Source: Paenibacillus lycopersici (GTDB lineage Bacteria > Bacillota > Bacilli > Paenibacillales > Paenibacillaceae). From it: 64,000 bases of DNA. Of this stretch, positions 7,761 to 16,811 are shown piece after piece (within the stretch, counting starts at the first letter, position 1; every line of letters starts with the position of its first letter). The translations under genes were made by a program, and so were the position numbers. Below the pieces are notes generated by a model. It saw only the letters and a program-made list of their open reading frames with translations, ran no database searches and was not told the origin of the DNA. The stretch covers positions 4,467,001 to 4,531,000 of the forward strand of contig NZ_CP048209.1 of the NCBI RefSeq assembly GCF_010119935.1, written 5' to 3'.

Positions 7761-9374
7761 TCAATGGCCGACCGTCTTGCTGCGCAGCAGTACGGCGCGG
7801 AGATCCGGCAGCCACTGCACGTCGAGGCCGAGCTCTTCGGCGAAGAAACGAACCGGCAGGAACAACCGGCCGCCCGCGTTAAACGGCGTGCCCGCGATGT
7901 TGAACGTCTGCTTCGCATTGCCTTCCGACGATCTCGCGATCGCGGAGGAACCGGTTCTCACGGTATAAGCAGTCGTTCCGCTGCGAAGCGTCGTTTGGCC
8001 ATTCTCGTATTGAACGCTGTAACCGAGCTGCTCCGCCAACACTCTGACCGGCACGAAGGTAACGCTCTCCTTGATGATCGGATTCGCGTCGCTCTGCAGC
8101 AATTTCGTTCCGTACAGCAGATGAATCGTGCCGTCCGCCTTGACTTCGGCTGGCGCCCGATACGGCTCGACGACCCGGATCGTGCCGCTTCCGCTGTCCG
8201 CAACCGCCATCGCGCCTCCGCCGAGCCATACCACGTCGGTCGGCAGGTTCAGCAGCGCGCCGCTGCCCGCAAGGCCGTCTACGCGTCCTTCTTCGCCCGG
8301 CGTGCCCGCGATCGTCGTCACGCTGCCGGAGAACAAGTAGCGAATCGCGTGGTTGAGCGAATCCGCGATCAGCACGCCGCCGTCCGCGGTGACGTCGATG
8401 CCGCGCGGCGCATGGAACTTCGCCGCGCGCGCGGCCCCGTCCGCGAATCCGCCTTCGGCGTAGACGGCGTTGGCCCCGTACAGGCCGGCCGTTCCGGCCG
8501 GCGCGCCCGCGCCCGCAACCGTCGTTACCTTGCCCGCCTTGAAATCGATATAGCGGATCAAGTCGTTGCCGGTATCGCTGACGTACAGATTGCCCTTGCC
8601 GTCCAGCGCAAGGCCGCTCGGTTCGTTAAACTTCGCCTGCCCGATCGGGCCGTCCGCATAATCGCCCGCTGCCGCGACCGAACCCGGGCTGTACTCCACG
8701 ATCCGGTCGGAATGCGCGGTCAGCGTCGTCACGGCGCCGTTCTTGATTTGGCGAATCACATGGTTGAGCGTATCCGCGACGTAGATAACGCCGTCCTTCG
8801 TCACCGCGACATCGAGCGGATGATCGAACTCCGCCTTCGCGCCGGCTCCGTCGGCGTCGCCGAATACGCCGGTGCCCGCAACCGTCGTGACCTTGCCTTC
8901 GGCATCGATCCTGCGGATGGCATTGTTCCCGGCGTCGGCGACATAGACGTTGCCCGAAGCGTCCTGCGCAAGGCCGGCCGGACCGTTGAATGCCGCCTCG
9001 GCGGCCGGACCGTCGACGAAGCTGCCGAGCGGATCGTCCTTGTCGCCGCTGCCGATGTACAAGCCCGCAGCCTTGTCCGTCGCCTTCGAAGTAATGTAGC
9101 GGAGCTGCTGGTTGCCGGTATCCGACACCAGATAAGCATCCGTCCCGTTATCCTTCAGCAGCGAGCTGGGCGTCCTGAAGGCGGAGCCGAGCGGCGCGCC
9201 GCTGGACAAGCGGTAATCGCCGGTACCTGCGATCGTATGCACCTCGTACAGCGCTTTAAGGTTTCCGATCGTATCCCGGGAGCTCCCCGCATCGGCGTAT
9301 CCCGTGCCGCCCGTAGCCGCCAGCACGGCCGAAGCAGCCGCAGCGATGGCGGCGAATCTCGTTATTTTCCTCAT
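7761..9374 (-). CDS. Secreted NHL-repeat propeller protein with copper-amine-oxidase N-terminal-like domain
   Basis: This 537-residue protein has a signal peptide (about 1-27, ending GYADA). Five or six NHL-type blades follow (repeated segments of the form GLAxDxxGNLYVSDTGNxxIRyI, about 40-395), which should fold into a beta-propeller. The C-terminal about 125 residues (VTFVPVRVLAEQLGYSV to FLPVRFFAEELGLDV) match the CuAO_N1 domain that Paenibacillaceae attach to many surface proteins. No catalytic residues are visible, so binding to sugar, peptide or wall is more likely than catalysis. It begins 17 nt after the FecR-domain gene, in one operon with the CHASE2 cyclase. Confidence 0.88.
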   Translation of the reverse strand: MRKITRFAAIAAAASAVLAATGGTGYADAGSSRDTIGNLKALYEVHTIAGTGDYRLSSGAPLGSAFRTPSSLLKDNGTDAYLVSDTGNQQLRYITSKATDKAAGLYIGSGDKDDPLGSFVDGPAAEAAFNGPAGLAQDASGNVYVADAGNNAIRRIDAEGKVTTVAGTGVFGDADGAGAKAEFDHPLDVAVTKDGVIYVADTLNHVIRQIKNGAVTTLTAHSDRIVEYSPGSVAAAGDYADGPIGQAKFNEPSGLALDGKGNLYVSDTGNDLIRYIDFKAGKVTTVAGAGAPAGTAGLYGANAVYAEGGFADGAARAAKFHAPRGIDVTADGGVLIADSLNHAIRYLFSGSVTTIAGTPGEEGRVDGLAGSGALLNLPTDVVWLGGGAMAVADSGSGTIRVVEPYRAPAEVKADGTIHLLYGTKLLQSDANPIIKESVTFVPVRVLAEQLGYSVQYENGQTTLRSGTTAYTVRTGSSAIARSSEGNAKQTFNIAGTPFNAGGRLFLPVRFFAEELGLDVQWLPDLRAVLLRSKTVGH

Positions 9375-9391
9375 GGCAACGTATCTCCTCG

Positions 9392-11266
9392 TTAAGTATT
9401 CGCCTGCCGCACCTGCACCGTCACGTCATCTCCGGCCTTGACCGCAATCGGATCGCCGTTCGCGTCGACGGCTTTAATGGATTTGATATGGAACGCGACA
9501 TTGGCCAGTCCGCTTCCCGTATCCCCGCCGGCAGACGGCGCATGGACGTTGAACGGCAGCTTGAGCATTACCGCGCTGTCAGGGACGGTCGCCGGATCGG
9601 CTCTGAACATGGCCACCGAATAGATCACGCTCGATGTAGCCGACCCTGCGACGACGCGAAAATCGTCGACGCTGTTCGCGTTCGCGACCGACGTGCCTTC
9701 CGGCTCGACCTTGAACCCTGCGGCGCCTGCGCGATACTGCAGCGCCGACTCCGGTTCGGCGAACGCGCCTTGACGGAACGCGGCCATCTGCGTCGGGAAT
9801 TCCACTTCGATCTGATAACCAGCGATACGCGGCGAAGCGGCGAATCCGTCAAAGACGAGATTCAGGTCCACGTCGCCGATGTTATCGACGGGCGTCGCCG
9901 CCTGCTGCGGATTGCTGAACGCCAAGCTCGCTTTGCGGACAGCGGGCTGCTGGACGGGACCGGAGCCAGCGCCCGGCGACGTACCCGTTCCAAGCGGCGC
10001 AAGTCCGTTGTCCACGCGGTTGGCGTTGAATTTCTTCTGCTCGTCCGCAGACAGCGTATTGAAGTACGCTTGCTCGGCCAGCTTCTGCTGTTCCTCCAGC
10101 TTCTTCCGGTTTTGCTCGATCAGCTCTTGCAGTTTCTGCTGCGCTTTCGCCAAGGCGTCTTTCATTTGCTGCAATTGCGCTTCTTTGGCCGCCTGCTCCT
10201 TGGCTGCCTGTTCCTGTTTGGCTTTCAGGAGCTGATCCAGCTTGTTCTGCTGTTCCTTTTCCTTATCGGTCAGCTTCAAGTCCGCCTTCTTCTTCAAGTC
10301 GATGATATTGCTGCCGTCCAGCTTCTTGCCGGCTTCCTCGACCAGCTGTTCCAGCGCCTTCTGGTCAAGCTTCTGCTGTTTCAGCGCCTCTTGCGCAATC
10401 GCGGATAGCAAATTGCCCAGATTCTCCGCGATCCGGTCAAGCTCTTCCTGCGAGGCTAGGCTGCCGGCCGGGTCTCCCTTCGGACCCTTGTCCAGCTCCT
10501 GCCGCTTCTTCAATAGATACGCATCGTTCTCCGCCATGATCGACTGCGCGCTGGAGAGGATGGCCCGAATGATATCCGGCGACGCCTGCGCAATGAATTG
10601 CTGCAAGTCGACAATCGCGATTTGCGTCATCAGATCGGCTTGATCATGCGATTCGGCGAGCTGCTGCGACGGATAGACGAGCTGCTGCTGGTTCATCTGC
10701 TCATGGCTCGATGCAGCCTTCCGCGTATCGTTCGTCGAGGACTGGACAACGCCCGCCGCAAGGAACAGCTGGGTCAATCCGGTCATCGGATCGACGTCGA
10801 CGTAGAACTGCGTGCCGCGCACGCCCATGATCGACGTCGGCGTCTCCACCTCGAACTGATCGCTGGCGTTCGAGACCGACTTGACCTTCACCCACAGCGA
10901 TCCGGCCCATACGCTCAGTTTCGACTTGGTTCCTTCGCCGTCTTTCATTTTGGAGAAATTGACGACCGAATTGGCCGCGATGGTAATGGAATCCTTATCC
11001 GCATTCGCGCTGGACAGCTCGAGCACGACTTGGCCGTCCTTCGCCGTCGCGATCTGATCCCCCTCGTTCAGGCTCATGTTCTTGAACGCCTTGAACGGCT
11101 TCGCGCCTCCCGACTTCAAGACGGTTACGCCGCCTTTCAGCGACTGCACGACAGCCACGCGCATAATCTGTGCCGACGCCTGCTTGCCGAAGAACAGCGA
11201 CGCGGGTCCGATGACAAGCAAGAAGCACAGCGCCGCAAGCAGCGTGCGGGAGCTTCCCTTCCTCAT
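9392..11266 (-). CDS. Exported FecR-domain protein with long coiled coil and cohesin-like C-terminus
   Basis: The 624-residue product starts with a membrane or signal segment (about 9-33). A FecR domain follows (about 40-165) with the hallmark ETPTSIMGVRGTQFYVDVD. Residues about 290-425 are Lys/Gln/Glu-rich with strong heptad character (a coiled coil of several tens of nm at most). The last about 180 residues begin ASLAFSN and read like a cohesin-type beta sandwich (GYQIEVEFPTQMAAFRQG). FecR domains outside the membrane usually relay or scaffold; here there is no sigma factor beside it. The ATG overlaps the cyclase stop as ATGA, showing tight coupling. Confidence 0.85.
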   Translation of the reverse strand: MRKGSSRTLLAALCFLLVIGPASLFFGKQASAQIMRVAVVQSLKGGVTVLKSGGAKPFKAFKNMSLNEGDQIATAKDGQVVLELSSANADKDSITIAANSVVNFSKMKDGEGTKSKLSVWAGSLWVKVKSVSNASDQFEVETPTSIMGVRGTQFYVDVDPMTGLTQLFLAAGVVQSSTNDTRKAASSHEQMNQQQLVYPSQQLAESHDQADLMTQIAIVDLQQFIAQASPDIIRAILSSAQSIMAENDAYLLKKRQELDKGPKGDPAGSLASQEELDRIAENLGNLLSAIAQEALKQQKLDQKALEQLVEEAGKKLDGSNIIDLKKKADLKLTDKEKEQQNKLDQLLKAKQEQAAKEQAAKEAQLQQMKDALAKAQQKLQELIEQNRKKLEEQQKLAEQAYFNTLSADEQKKFNANRVDNGLAPLGTGTSPGAGSGPVQQPAVRKASLAFSNPQQAATPVDNIGDVDLNLVFDGFAASPRIAGYQIEVEFPTQMAAFRQGAFAEPESALQYRAGAAGFKVEPEGTSVANANSVDDFRVVAGSATSSVIYSVAMFRADPATVPDSAVMLKLPFNVHAPSAGGDTGSGLANVAFHIKSIKAVDANGDPIAVKAGDDVTVQVRQANT

Positions 11267-13167
11267 GTTCCTTCTCTCCCTTCGAATTCGCGAATCGGAT
11301 GCAAGGACGGCGAAGATTCCGTTTGCCCCCGCACTTCCGTTGCGGGCACGGGCTTCTCTTTGCCCTTCACTTTGATTTCGCCGATGAACGCCGTATCGAA
11401 CCGCCCGGTCACGCGGTTCAGCGTTGCATCGCTGATCAGAATCTGTCCCGGCTTGGCGTTCGATTCCAGCCGCGCCGCAAGATTGACCGTATCGCCGATG
11501 GCCGTATAGTCCAGCCGCAGCATTTGCGAGCCGATGTTGCCGACGACGGCCGGACCGCTGTTGATGCCGACGCCGAACCGCACCGGAACGCCGATCTCGC
11601 GCAGGCAGCGCTCTTCCAGTTCCGCGGACTGCCGCTTCATCTCCAGCGCGGCCAGCACCGCGAGCTCGGGATGGTTCGGCTGCGAGACCGGCGCCCCGAA
11701 GATCGCCATGACGCCGTCGCCGATGAACTTGTCCAGCGTGCCGTTGTACTTGAAGACGGCTTTCGTACATATATCCAGGTATTCGTTCAACACTTGAATG
11801 ATCTGCTCCGGCTCCAGCTTCTCGGACATCGGGGTAAATCCCCGAATATCGACGAACATGACGCTGATGTCCCTGCGCTGTCCGCCGACCTTAACCTCTT
11901 CGCCGGAGGCGAGCAGCTCGTCGACGACCGTCCGCGGCACGAAACGGCCGAAAATGTTCGTCACCCTGCCCCTTTCCGTGCGCTCCATGACGTAATACCG
12001 CACGACCGACCAGATCAGCACCGTCGTCATCGCCAAGAACGGATACGTGAACGGAATGAAGACGGACTCGAGCTGGTAAAGCTCGATCCAGGTCAAGGTA
12101 TAGACTATGACAAGCGCCCCGTAGACGATAAAGGTCTTGTAGCCGGTCATCCGCGCGAACAGCAGGATCGGCAGCAGCGTCAGCAGCGCGATCAACGCGT
12201 AGCCGATGCCTTGACCGGATTGCGTATAGAACTTGCCCGCGACGAGCGACTGCGCCATGTTGGCGTGAATCTCCACTCCGTACATCTTCAGCACCGGACT
12301 GAGCGGCGTCAAGTACTCGTCCTGCAAGCCCGGCGCATACGGTCCGATCAGCACGATATCGCCTTGATAATATTCGGGCGGCACGTTGCCCGTCAGGACG
12401 TCGACGAAGCTCTGGGTGTCATAGCCCGTATCCGCGTTCATCGCTTCTCTCGGCTCCGTGTAGAACTGTGTCGTCAATTGGCCGCGCGCATCGACGGGCA
12501 ACCGCTTGTCTCCCCGGTACCAGCCGTTCCTGCCGGCATCCCAACCGATTTGATGCGACGCGTCGAGCAAGTAATTCGCCAGCTTGACGCTGAACGCCGG
12601 AACCATCCTGCCCGCGTTGTCCCGCAAGCCGACCGTCAGCTTGCGCACGGTGCCGTCGTTGTCCTGCAGCACGTTGATGTGCCCGAGCTGATCCGGTCCT
12701 GCGCCGATGGTCGAAGCCGGGTAGGAGATCGATTCCGTCTCCAATGCGCCGGCCTGGTCCTGTCTTGCCTTGAAATTGAATACGACCGGCAGAACGACGT
12801 TCGGATACTTGCGCATCGTCTCCGCCATGGCCGCATCGATCGCGGGATCGTTCCCCGGCTCCGACAGCACGACGTCGAGCGCGATCGCTTTCGCGCCCGC
12901 ATCCGCAAGCATGCCGATCATTTGCGCGTACAGACTGCGGTCCCACGGGAATTGCCCGAGCCCGTCTAGCGAAGCCTGGTCGATCGTAATCAGCTTGATG
13001 TTGACGTTCGGTTTTCGCGCCGCATCCGATTGCTTCGTTACTTTGTCTTGAAGCACCGATTCCAGCTTGCTCAGCGTCCCACCCGTTCCCAACTGGCTTA
13101 GAAACGACCAGAACAGCATAATGACGATACCGGCCGCAGCCGCGGCGATCCATTTGCGCCTGTGCAT
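11263..13167 (-). CDS. Class III adenylate cyclase with extracytoplasmic CHASE2 sensor
   Basis: This 634-residue membrane protein should make cAMP in response to an outside signal. A membrane anchor (about 5-25) is followed by a CHASE2 domain (about 40-310), three membrane helices (about 320-395) and a cytosolic cyclase domain. All six canonical positions appear intact: the two metal Asp residues in VDIRGF and GDGVMAIFG, the substrate Lys in DKFIGD, the DYTAIGD purine segment, and Asn/Arg in NLAARLE. It heads an operon with FecR and NHL genes. cAMP-making enzymes are uncommon in Firmicutes, so the target of the signal is unclear; GMP cyclisation is less likely. Confidence 0.93.
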   Translation of the reverse strand: MHRRKWIAAAAAGIVIMLFWSFLSQLGTGGTLSKLESVLQDKVTKQSDAARKPNVNIKLITIDQASLDGLGQFPWDRSLYAQMIGMLADAGAKAIALDVVLSEPGNDPAIDAAMAETMRKYPNVVLPVVFNFKARQDQAGALETESISYPASTIGAGPDQLGHINVLQDNDGTVRKLTVGLRDNAGRMVPAFSVKLANYLLDASHQIGWDAGRNGWYRGDKRLPVDARGQLTTQFYTEPREAMNADTGYDTQSFVDVLTGNVPPEYYQGDIVLIGPYAPGLQDEYLTPLSPVLKMYGVEIHANMAQSLVAGKFYTQSGQGIGYALIALLTLLPILLFARMTGYKTFIVYGALVIVYTLTWIELYQLESVFIPFTYPFLAMTTVLIWSVVRYYVMERTERGRVTNIFGRFVPRTVVDELLASGEEVKVGGQRRDISVMFVDIRGFTPMSEKLEPEQIIQVLNEYLDICTKAVFKYNGTLDKFIGDGVMAIFGAPVSQPNHPELAVLAALEMKRQSAELEERCLREIGVPVRFGVGINSGPAVVGNIGSQMLRLDYTAIGDTVNLAARLESNAKPGQILISDATLNRVTGRFDTAFIGEIKVKGKEKPVPATEVRGQTESSPSLHPIREFEGREGT

Positions 13168-13224
13168 ACACGCCCCCTATTCTCTTGTTCATGCTGCCAG
13201 AAATAGGCTATTAAGCTACCTATC

Positions 13225-13254
13225 ATTCTAGAGTAGACTTACAACGATTGGCAA
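13225..13254 (-). promoter_or_regulatory. Probable sigma-A promoter of the CHASE2 cyclase operon
   Basis: On the minus strand TTGCCA (13254-13249), an 18-nt spacer and TAGAAT (13230-13225) lie about 60 nt before the cyclase start. Both hexamers are one mismatch from consensus. Confidence 0.55.
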
Positions 13255-13277
13255 CAACGGATTGTCGAAAAAACAAG

Positions 13278-13312
13278 AAAAATCCCGCTCCTGTCGAAAC
13301 AGGGAACGGGAC
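13278..13312 (-). terminator. Terminator of the ferredoxin gene
   Basis: On the minus strand TCCCGTTCCCTG pairs with CAGGAGCGGGA across a TTTCGA loop and is followed by TTTTTC. It lies 35 nt after the ferredoxin stop. Confidence 0.9.
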
Positions 13313-13346
13313 TTCATGTGCGCGTTTACGCGATTTATATGTGAGA

Positions 13347-13583
13347 TTAGTTATTGAAAGCCGTGTCCGCGATCTTGATGGAGTCGGTCGGGCAGCCGTC
13401 TGCCGCATCTTGCAAATCATCGTATAAATCTTCCGGAATTTCCGTGTTGCCGTGGTTACCGTCGTTGCCGAAAATAACTTCAGCCAAACCTTCATCGTCG
13501 TAATCGTAAATGTCCGGTGCCGTTGCTCCGCACGCTCCGCATGCAATGCATGTATCTTTCTCTACCCAAGTAAATTTCGACAT
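13347..13583 (-). CDS. Ferredoxin, single [4Fe-4S] cluster
   Basis: This 78-residue acidic electron carrier has CIACGACG near 13-20, and its fourth cysteine is in the GCPTDSIK segment near 64-70, giving ligands for one [4Fe-4S] cluster. It matches the Bacillus Fer family in size and in the WVEKDTCIACG start. AGGAGG precedes the ATG. It is a single-gene unit with its own terminator; likely partners are cytochrome P450s or flavodoxin-type reductases elsewhere. Confidence 0.95.
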   Translation of the reverse strand: MSKFTWVEKDTCIACGACGATAPDIYDYDDEGLAEVIFGNDGNHGNTEIPEDLYDDLQDAADGCPTDSIKIADTAFNN

Positions 13584-13650
13584 CGTGGTTCCTCCTATTA
13601 TGTGGTAAGTTCAACCTTACGTTATGTGCTTCATACTAAGCATACAACCC

Positions 13651-14937
13651 TCACTCATCACTATATAACATATGCTCATCCCTTTGCAAGGATGTCCCGC
13701 GAATTCGTTTATTGCGGATTAAGGCCGACGGATCGTCGCCAAGCATGCCCGCCGTCAGCACCGCATCCTCGCCGAATTTGTCTCTCAATCTATCCATCGC
13801 TTGCGTCAGCGCCTCTTTCTTCGGCTGTTCGCTATAATTGAACAAATCCAGCTGGACCGCGGTTTCCGACTGCAGCGTCAGGTTCTGCAGCGTGATGCCG
13901 AGCAGGCGCGCGGGTTCGCCGTCCTTCCAATGCTTATCGAACAGCTTGCACGCTTCCCTATGAATATCGGCCGCGGAATCGGTAGGCGTCTCCAGCGTGA
14001 CGGAGCGGTTGATCGTCACCATGTCCGGTCTCCGGATAACGATCTGAATCGTTGCGGCCATCATCTTCTGCTGCCTCATCCGCCTGCCGGTCTGGTCGGC
14101 CAGATTGAGCAGTATCCGGTGCGCTTCGTCCCGGTCGGTCACGTCTCTCGGGAGCGTCGTCGTGTGGCCGATCGACTTGTTCCGTCCGCGCTCGGCGTTG
14201 ACAGGCGCGTAATCATAGCCGTGCGCGGCCGCCTTCATCCAGCTGCCGGTCACGCCGAAATGCTTGATCAGCGCCGCTTCTTCGGCGGCCGCAAGCTGTC
14301 CGATCGTACGGATGTTCAGCTTCGTCAGCTTCTCCGCCGTCTTCCGGCCGATGCCGAACAGCGTATCGCACGGCTTGGGCCAGAGCAGCCGGGGCACGTC
14401 GCGGATGCGCAGCACGGTGAAGCCGTTCGGCTTCTGCATGTCGGACGCCATCTTGGCCAGCAGTTTGTTCGGCGCGATACCGACGGAACAGGGCAAATTC
14501 CATTCCGTGCGGATCCGCTCCTGTATGGTATGCGCGATGTGAAGCGGTTCGCCAAAGGCGGCCGAGCCCGTTATATCCATATAGCACTCGTCGATCGAGA
14601 CGGCTTCCACGAGCGGCGTATACTGCCTGGCTATTGACATGAAGCCTTTGGAGTACATGCGGTACAGGTTGAAATCGGGACTGATCAGCACGAGATCCGG
14701 ACATTTGCGGAGCCCCTCGCGCACCGTCATGCCGGTCTTGACGCCTTGCGCCCGCGCGGCGTACGACGACGTCACGATGATCCCTCTCCGCTGCTCCACG
14801 CTTCCGGCGACCGCCGTCGGCTTGCCTTTATATAAGCGAGGCTCTTCCGCCTCGTGAACGGAACAATAGAACGCGTTCATGTCTAAATGAAGAATGACGC
14901 GGCTTTTGGGAGGCGCCGCTTCCCGCTCCTTCGTCAT
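13651..14937 (-). CDS. dinB: DNA polymerase IV (Y family)
   Basis: This 428-residue error-prone translesion polymerase bypasses damaged template bases. Catalytic acids are visible in LHLDMNAFYCSVHE (about 14-27) and in the SIDECYMD motif near 113-120. The thumb helix-hairpin-helix (TLFGIGRKTAEKLTKLNI) and little-finger domain follow. I start at 14937, where MTKERE begins with AAGGA about 10 nt upstream; an in-frame start 28 codons earlier has no family-like sequence. I see no beta-clamp motif that I can place with certainty, though QLDLFNY near residue 380 is a good candidate. Confidence 0.94.
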   Translation of the reverse strand: MTKEREAAPPKSRVILHLDMNAFYCSVHEAEEPRLYKGKPTAVAGSVEQRRGIIVTSSYAARAQGVKTGMTVREGLRKCPDLVLISPDFNLYRMYSKGFMSIARQYTPLVEAVSIDECYMDITGSAAFGEPLHIAHTIQERIRTEWNLPCSVGIAPNKLLAKMASDMQKPNGFTVLRIRDVPRLLWPKPCDTLFGIGRKTAEKLTKLNIRTIGQLAAAEEAALIKHFGVTGSWMKAAAHGYDYAPVNAERGRNKSIGHTTTLPRDVTDRDEAHRILLNLADQTGRRMRQQKMMAATIQIVIRRPDMVTINRSVTLETPTDSAADIHREACKLFDKHWKDGEPARLLGITLQNLTLQSETAVQLDLFNYSEQPKKEALTQAMDRLRDKFGEDAVLTAGMLGDDPSALIRNKRIRGTSLQRDEHMLYSDE

Positions 14938-15049
14938 CGCAGCAACATCCTTCCGCGGATAACCGATACCCGAACTTATGATCGTATTTTCAGCATAGCA
15001 AGATAACGTCCGCCGCGTCAACTTTCGCCGCCGGCGAATGCATCCGACA

Positions 15050-15078
15050 TTTACGCCCCGCTCTTCTGATGGTATAAT
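15050..15078 (+). promoter_or_regulatory. Probable promoter of cimA
   Basis: A perfect TATAAT at 15073-15078 is preceded, 17 nt away, by the weak -35 TTTACG. It lies 55 nt before the start codon. Confidence 0.5.
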
Positions 15079-15132
15079 AAAATATTATGACTAGAACGTA
15101 AAACTGGTCTTTGGAAGGGGGCTTCTGCATTC

Positions 15133-16746
15133 ATGGGAAACACAATCTCCGTATTCGACACAACGCTGCGAGACGGCACACAGGGAGAAGGCATCAGTCT
15201 TTCCGCAGAGGATAAAGTCAAAATCGCCCAGAAGCTCGATCTGCTCGGCGTTCATTATATTGAAGGCGGAAATCCCGGCAGCAACAGCAAGGACATTGAA
15301 TTTTTTCAGCGCATCAAAGGCATGAAGCTGAACGCGAAGCTGACCGCCTTCGGCAGCACGCGGCGGAAGAACAGCCTCGCCGAGCAAGACAGCAGCCTGC
15401 TGCGCATCGTGGAATCCGGCGTTCCGGCCGCTACGCTCGTCGGCAAGTCGTGGGACTTCCACGTACACACCGCGCTGCAAACGACGCTCGAAGAGAATCT
15501 GTCCATGATCTACGATTCCTTCGCCTTCCTGAAACGCAACGGCGTCGAGGCGATCTTCGACGCGGAGCATTTCTTCGACGGGTACAAGCATAATCCGGAG
15601 TACGCGCTCTCCGTGCTGCGCAAAGCGCAGGATGCGGGCGCCGACTGGATCGTGCTCTGCGACACGAACGGCGGCACCCTCCCTACGGAAATCCACGACA
15701 TCGTCACGCGCGTCGCGTCCGAGCTGAATTCGCCGATCGGCATACATACGCATAACGATTGCGAGCTTGCCGTCGCCAATACGCTTGCGGCCGTACAAGC
15801 CGGCGCCCGTCAAATCCAGGGCACGATCAACGGCTACGGCGAACGCTGCGGTAACGCGAATCTCTGCTCGATCATTCCGAACCTGCAATTGAAAATGGAT
15901 TACCGCTGCATCAGCGACGACCAGCTGCAGTCGCTGACGAAGACGGCGCGCTATATCAGCGAAATCGCCAACGTCCATATGCCCGTCGCGCAGCCGTATG
16001 TCGGCAACGCGGCGTTCGCGCACAAAGGCGGCATCCACGTATCGGCGATCATGAAAGATTCGAAGACGTACGAGCATATCCGGCCGGAGCTCGTCGGCAA
16101 CAAGCAGCGCGTGCTCGTCTCCGAGCTCGCCGGCCAGAGCAACATCATTTCCAAGGCGCAAGAGCTCGGGCTCGACATTAACGCGAACAACGAGAAGACG
16201 AAGCAAATCATGGAGCGTATCAAGGAGCTGGAGCATCAAGGCTACCAATTCGAAGGCGCCGACGCCTCCCTCGAGCTGCTGCTACGCGACGCCTTCGGCG
16301 AGATGAAAGAGATTTTCAAGCTGGAATCGCTCAAAATGCTCGTCGAGAAAACGAACGGCCACGGCATGAACGCCGAGGCGATCGTGAAGGTCAATATCGA
16401 CGGTCAAGCCGTCTATATGGCCGCCGAAGGCAACGGCCCCGTCAACGCGCTCAACAACGCGCTGCGCAAGGCGCTGGAAACCTACTATCCAAGCATTAAC
16501 GATTTCCATCTGTCCGACTACAAGGTACGCGTCATCGACGAGAAGGACGCAACGGCCGCCAAAGTCCGCGTGCTCATGGAATCGACCGATTTCAAGAACA
16601 CCTGGAACACGGTCGGCGTCTCCAGCAACGTCATCGAAGCGAGCTGGGAAGCGCTTGTCGACAGCATTCGCTACGCGCTGCTGACGAAGAGCAAAGTCGA
16701 TTCGCATGACGAACCGCGCGAGCAGCTGGGTCTCGTGAACCACTGA
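15133..16746 (+). CDS. cimA: Citramalate synthase
   Basis: This 537-residue enzyme condenses pyruvate and acetyl-CoA to (R)-citramalate, giving a threonine-independent route to 2-oxobutyrate and isoleucine. The DRE-TIM signature TLRDGTQGEG (about 10-19) provides the metal and substrate site, and HTHNDCELAVAN carries the metal-binding His pair. The C-terminal LeuA-type allosteric domain (about 385-515) contains VKVNIDGQAVYMAAEGNGPVNALNNAL. Length and the QGEG variant favour CimA over 2-isopropylmalate or homocitrate synthase. The gene stands alone with its own promoter-like element and terminator. Confidence 0.93.
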   Translation: MGNTISVFDTTLRDGTQGEGISLSAEDKVKIAQKLDLLGVHYIEGGNPGSNSKDIEFFQRIKGMKLNAKLTAFGSTRRKNSLAEQDSSLLRIVESGVPAATLVGKSWDFHVHTALQTTLEENLSMIYDSFAFLKRNGVEAIFDAEHFFDGYKHNPEYALSVLRKAQDAGADWIVLCDTNGGTLPTEIHDIVTRVASELNSPIGIHTHNDCELAVANTLAAVQAGARQIQGTINGYGERCGNANLCSIIPNLQLKMDYRCISDDQLQSLTKTARYISEIANVHMPVAQPYVGNAAFAHKGGIHVSAIMKDSKTYEHIRPELVGNKQRVLVSELAGQSNIISKAQELGLDINANNEKTKQIMERIKELEHQGYQFEGADASLELLLRDAFGEMKEIFKLESLKMLVEKTNGHGMNAEAIVKVNIDGQAVYMAAEGNGPVNALNNALRKALETYYPSINDFHLSDYKVRVIDEKDATAAKVRVLMESTDFKNTWNTVGVSSNVIEASWEALVDSIRYALLTKSKVDSHDEPREQLGLVNH

Positions 16747-16767
16747 CCGGTGAAATTGCTAGCTATA

Positions 16768-16804
16768 GAAGGGGCTGCCCGCAACGGGCGGCCCCTTCTT
16801 TTGC
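16768..16804 (+). terminator. Terminator of cimA
   Basis: GAAGGGGCTGCCCG pairs with CGGGCGGCCCCTTC over a short CAA loop and is followed by TTTT, 22 nt after the stop. Confidence 0.92.
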
Positions 16805-16811
16805 ATATGGG

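Noticed and set aside
11299..12969. 556-codon plus-strand frame opposite the CHASE2 cyclase
   Set aside because: Mirror frame; the cyclase motifs on the other strand are complete.
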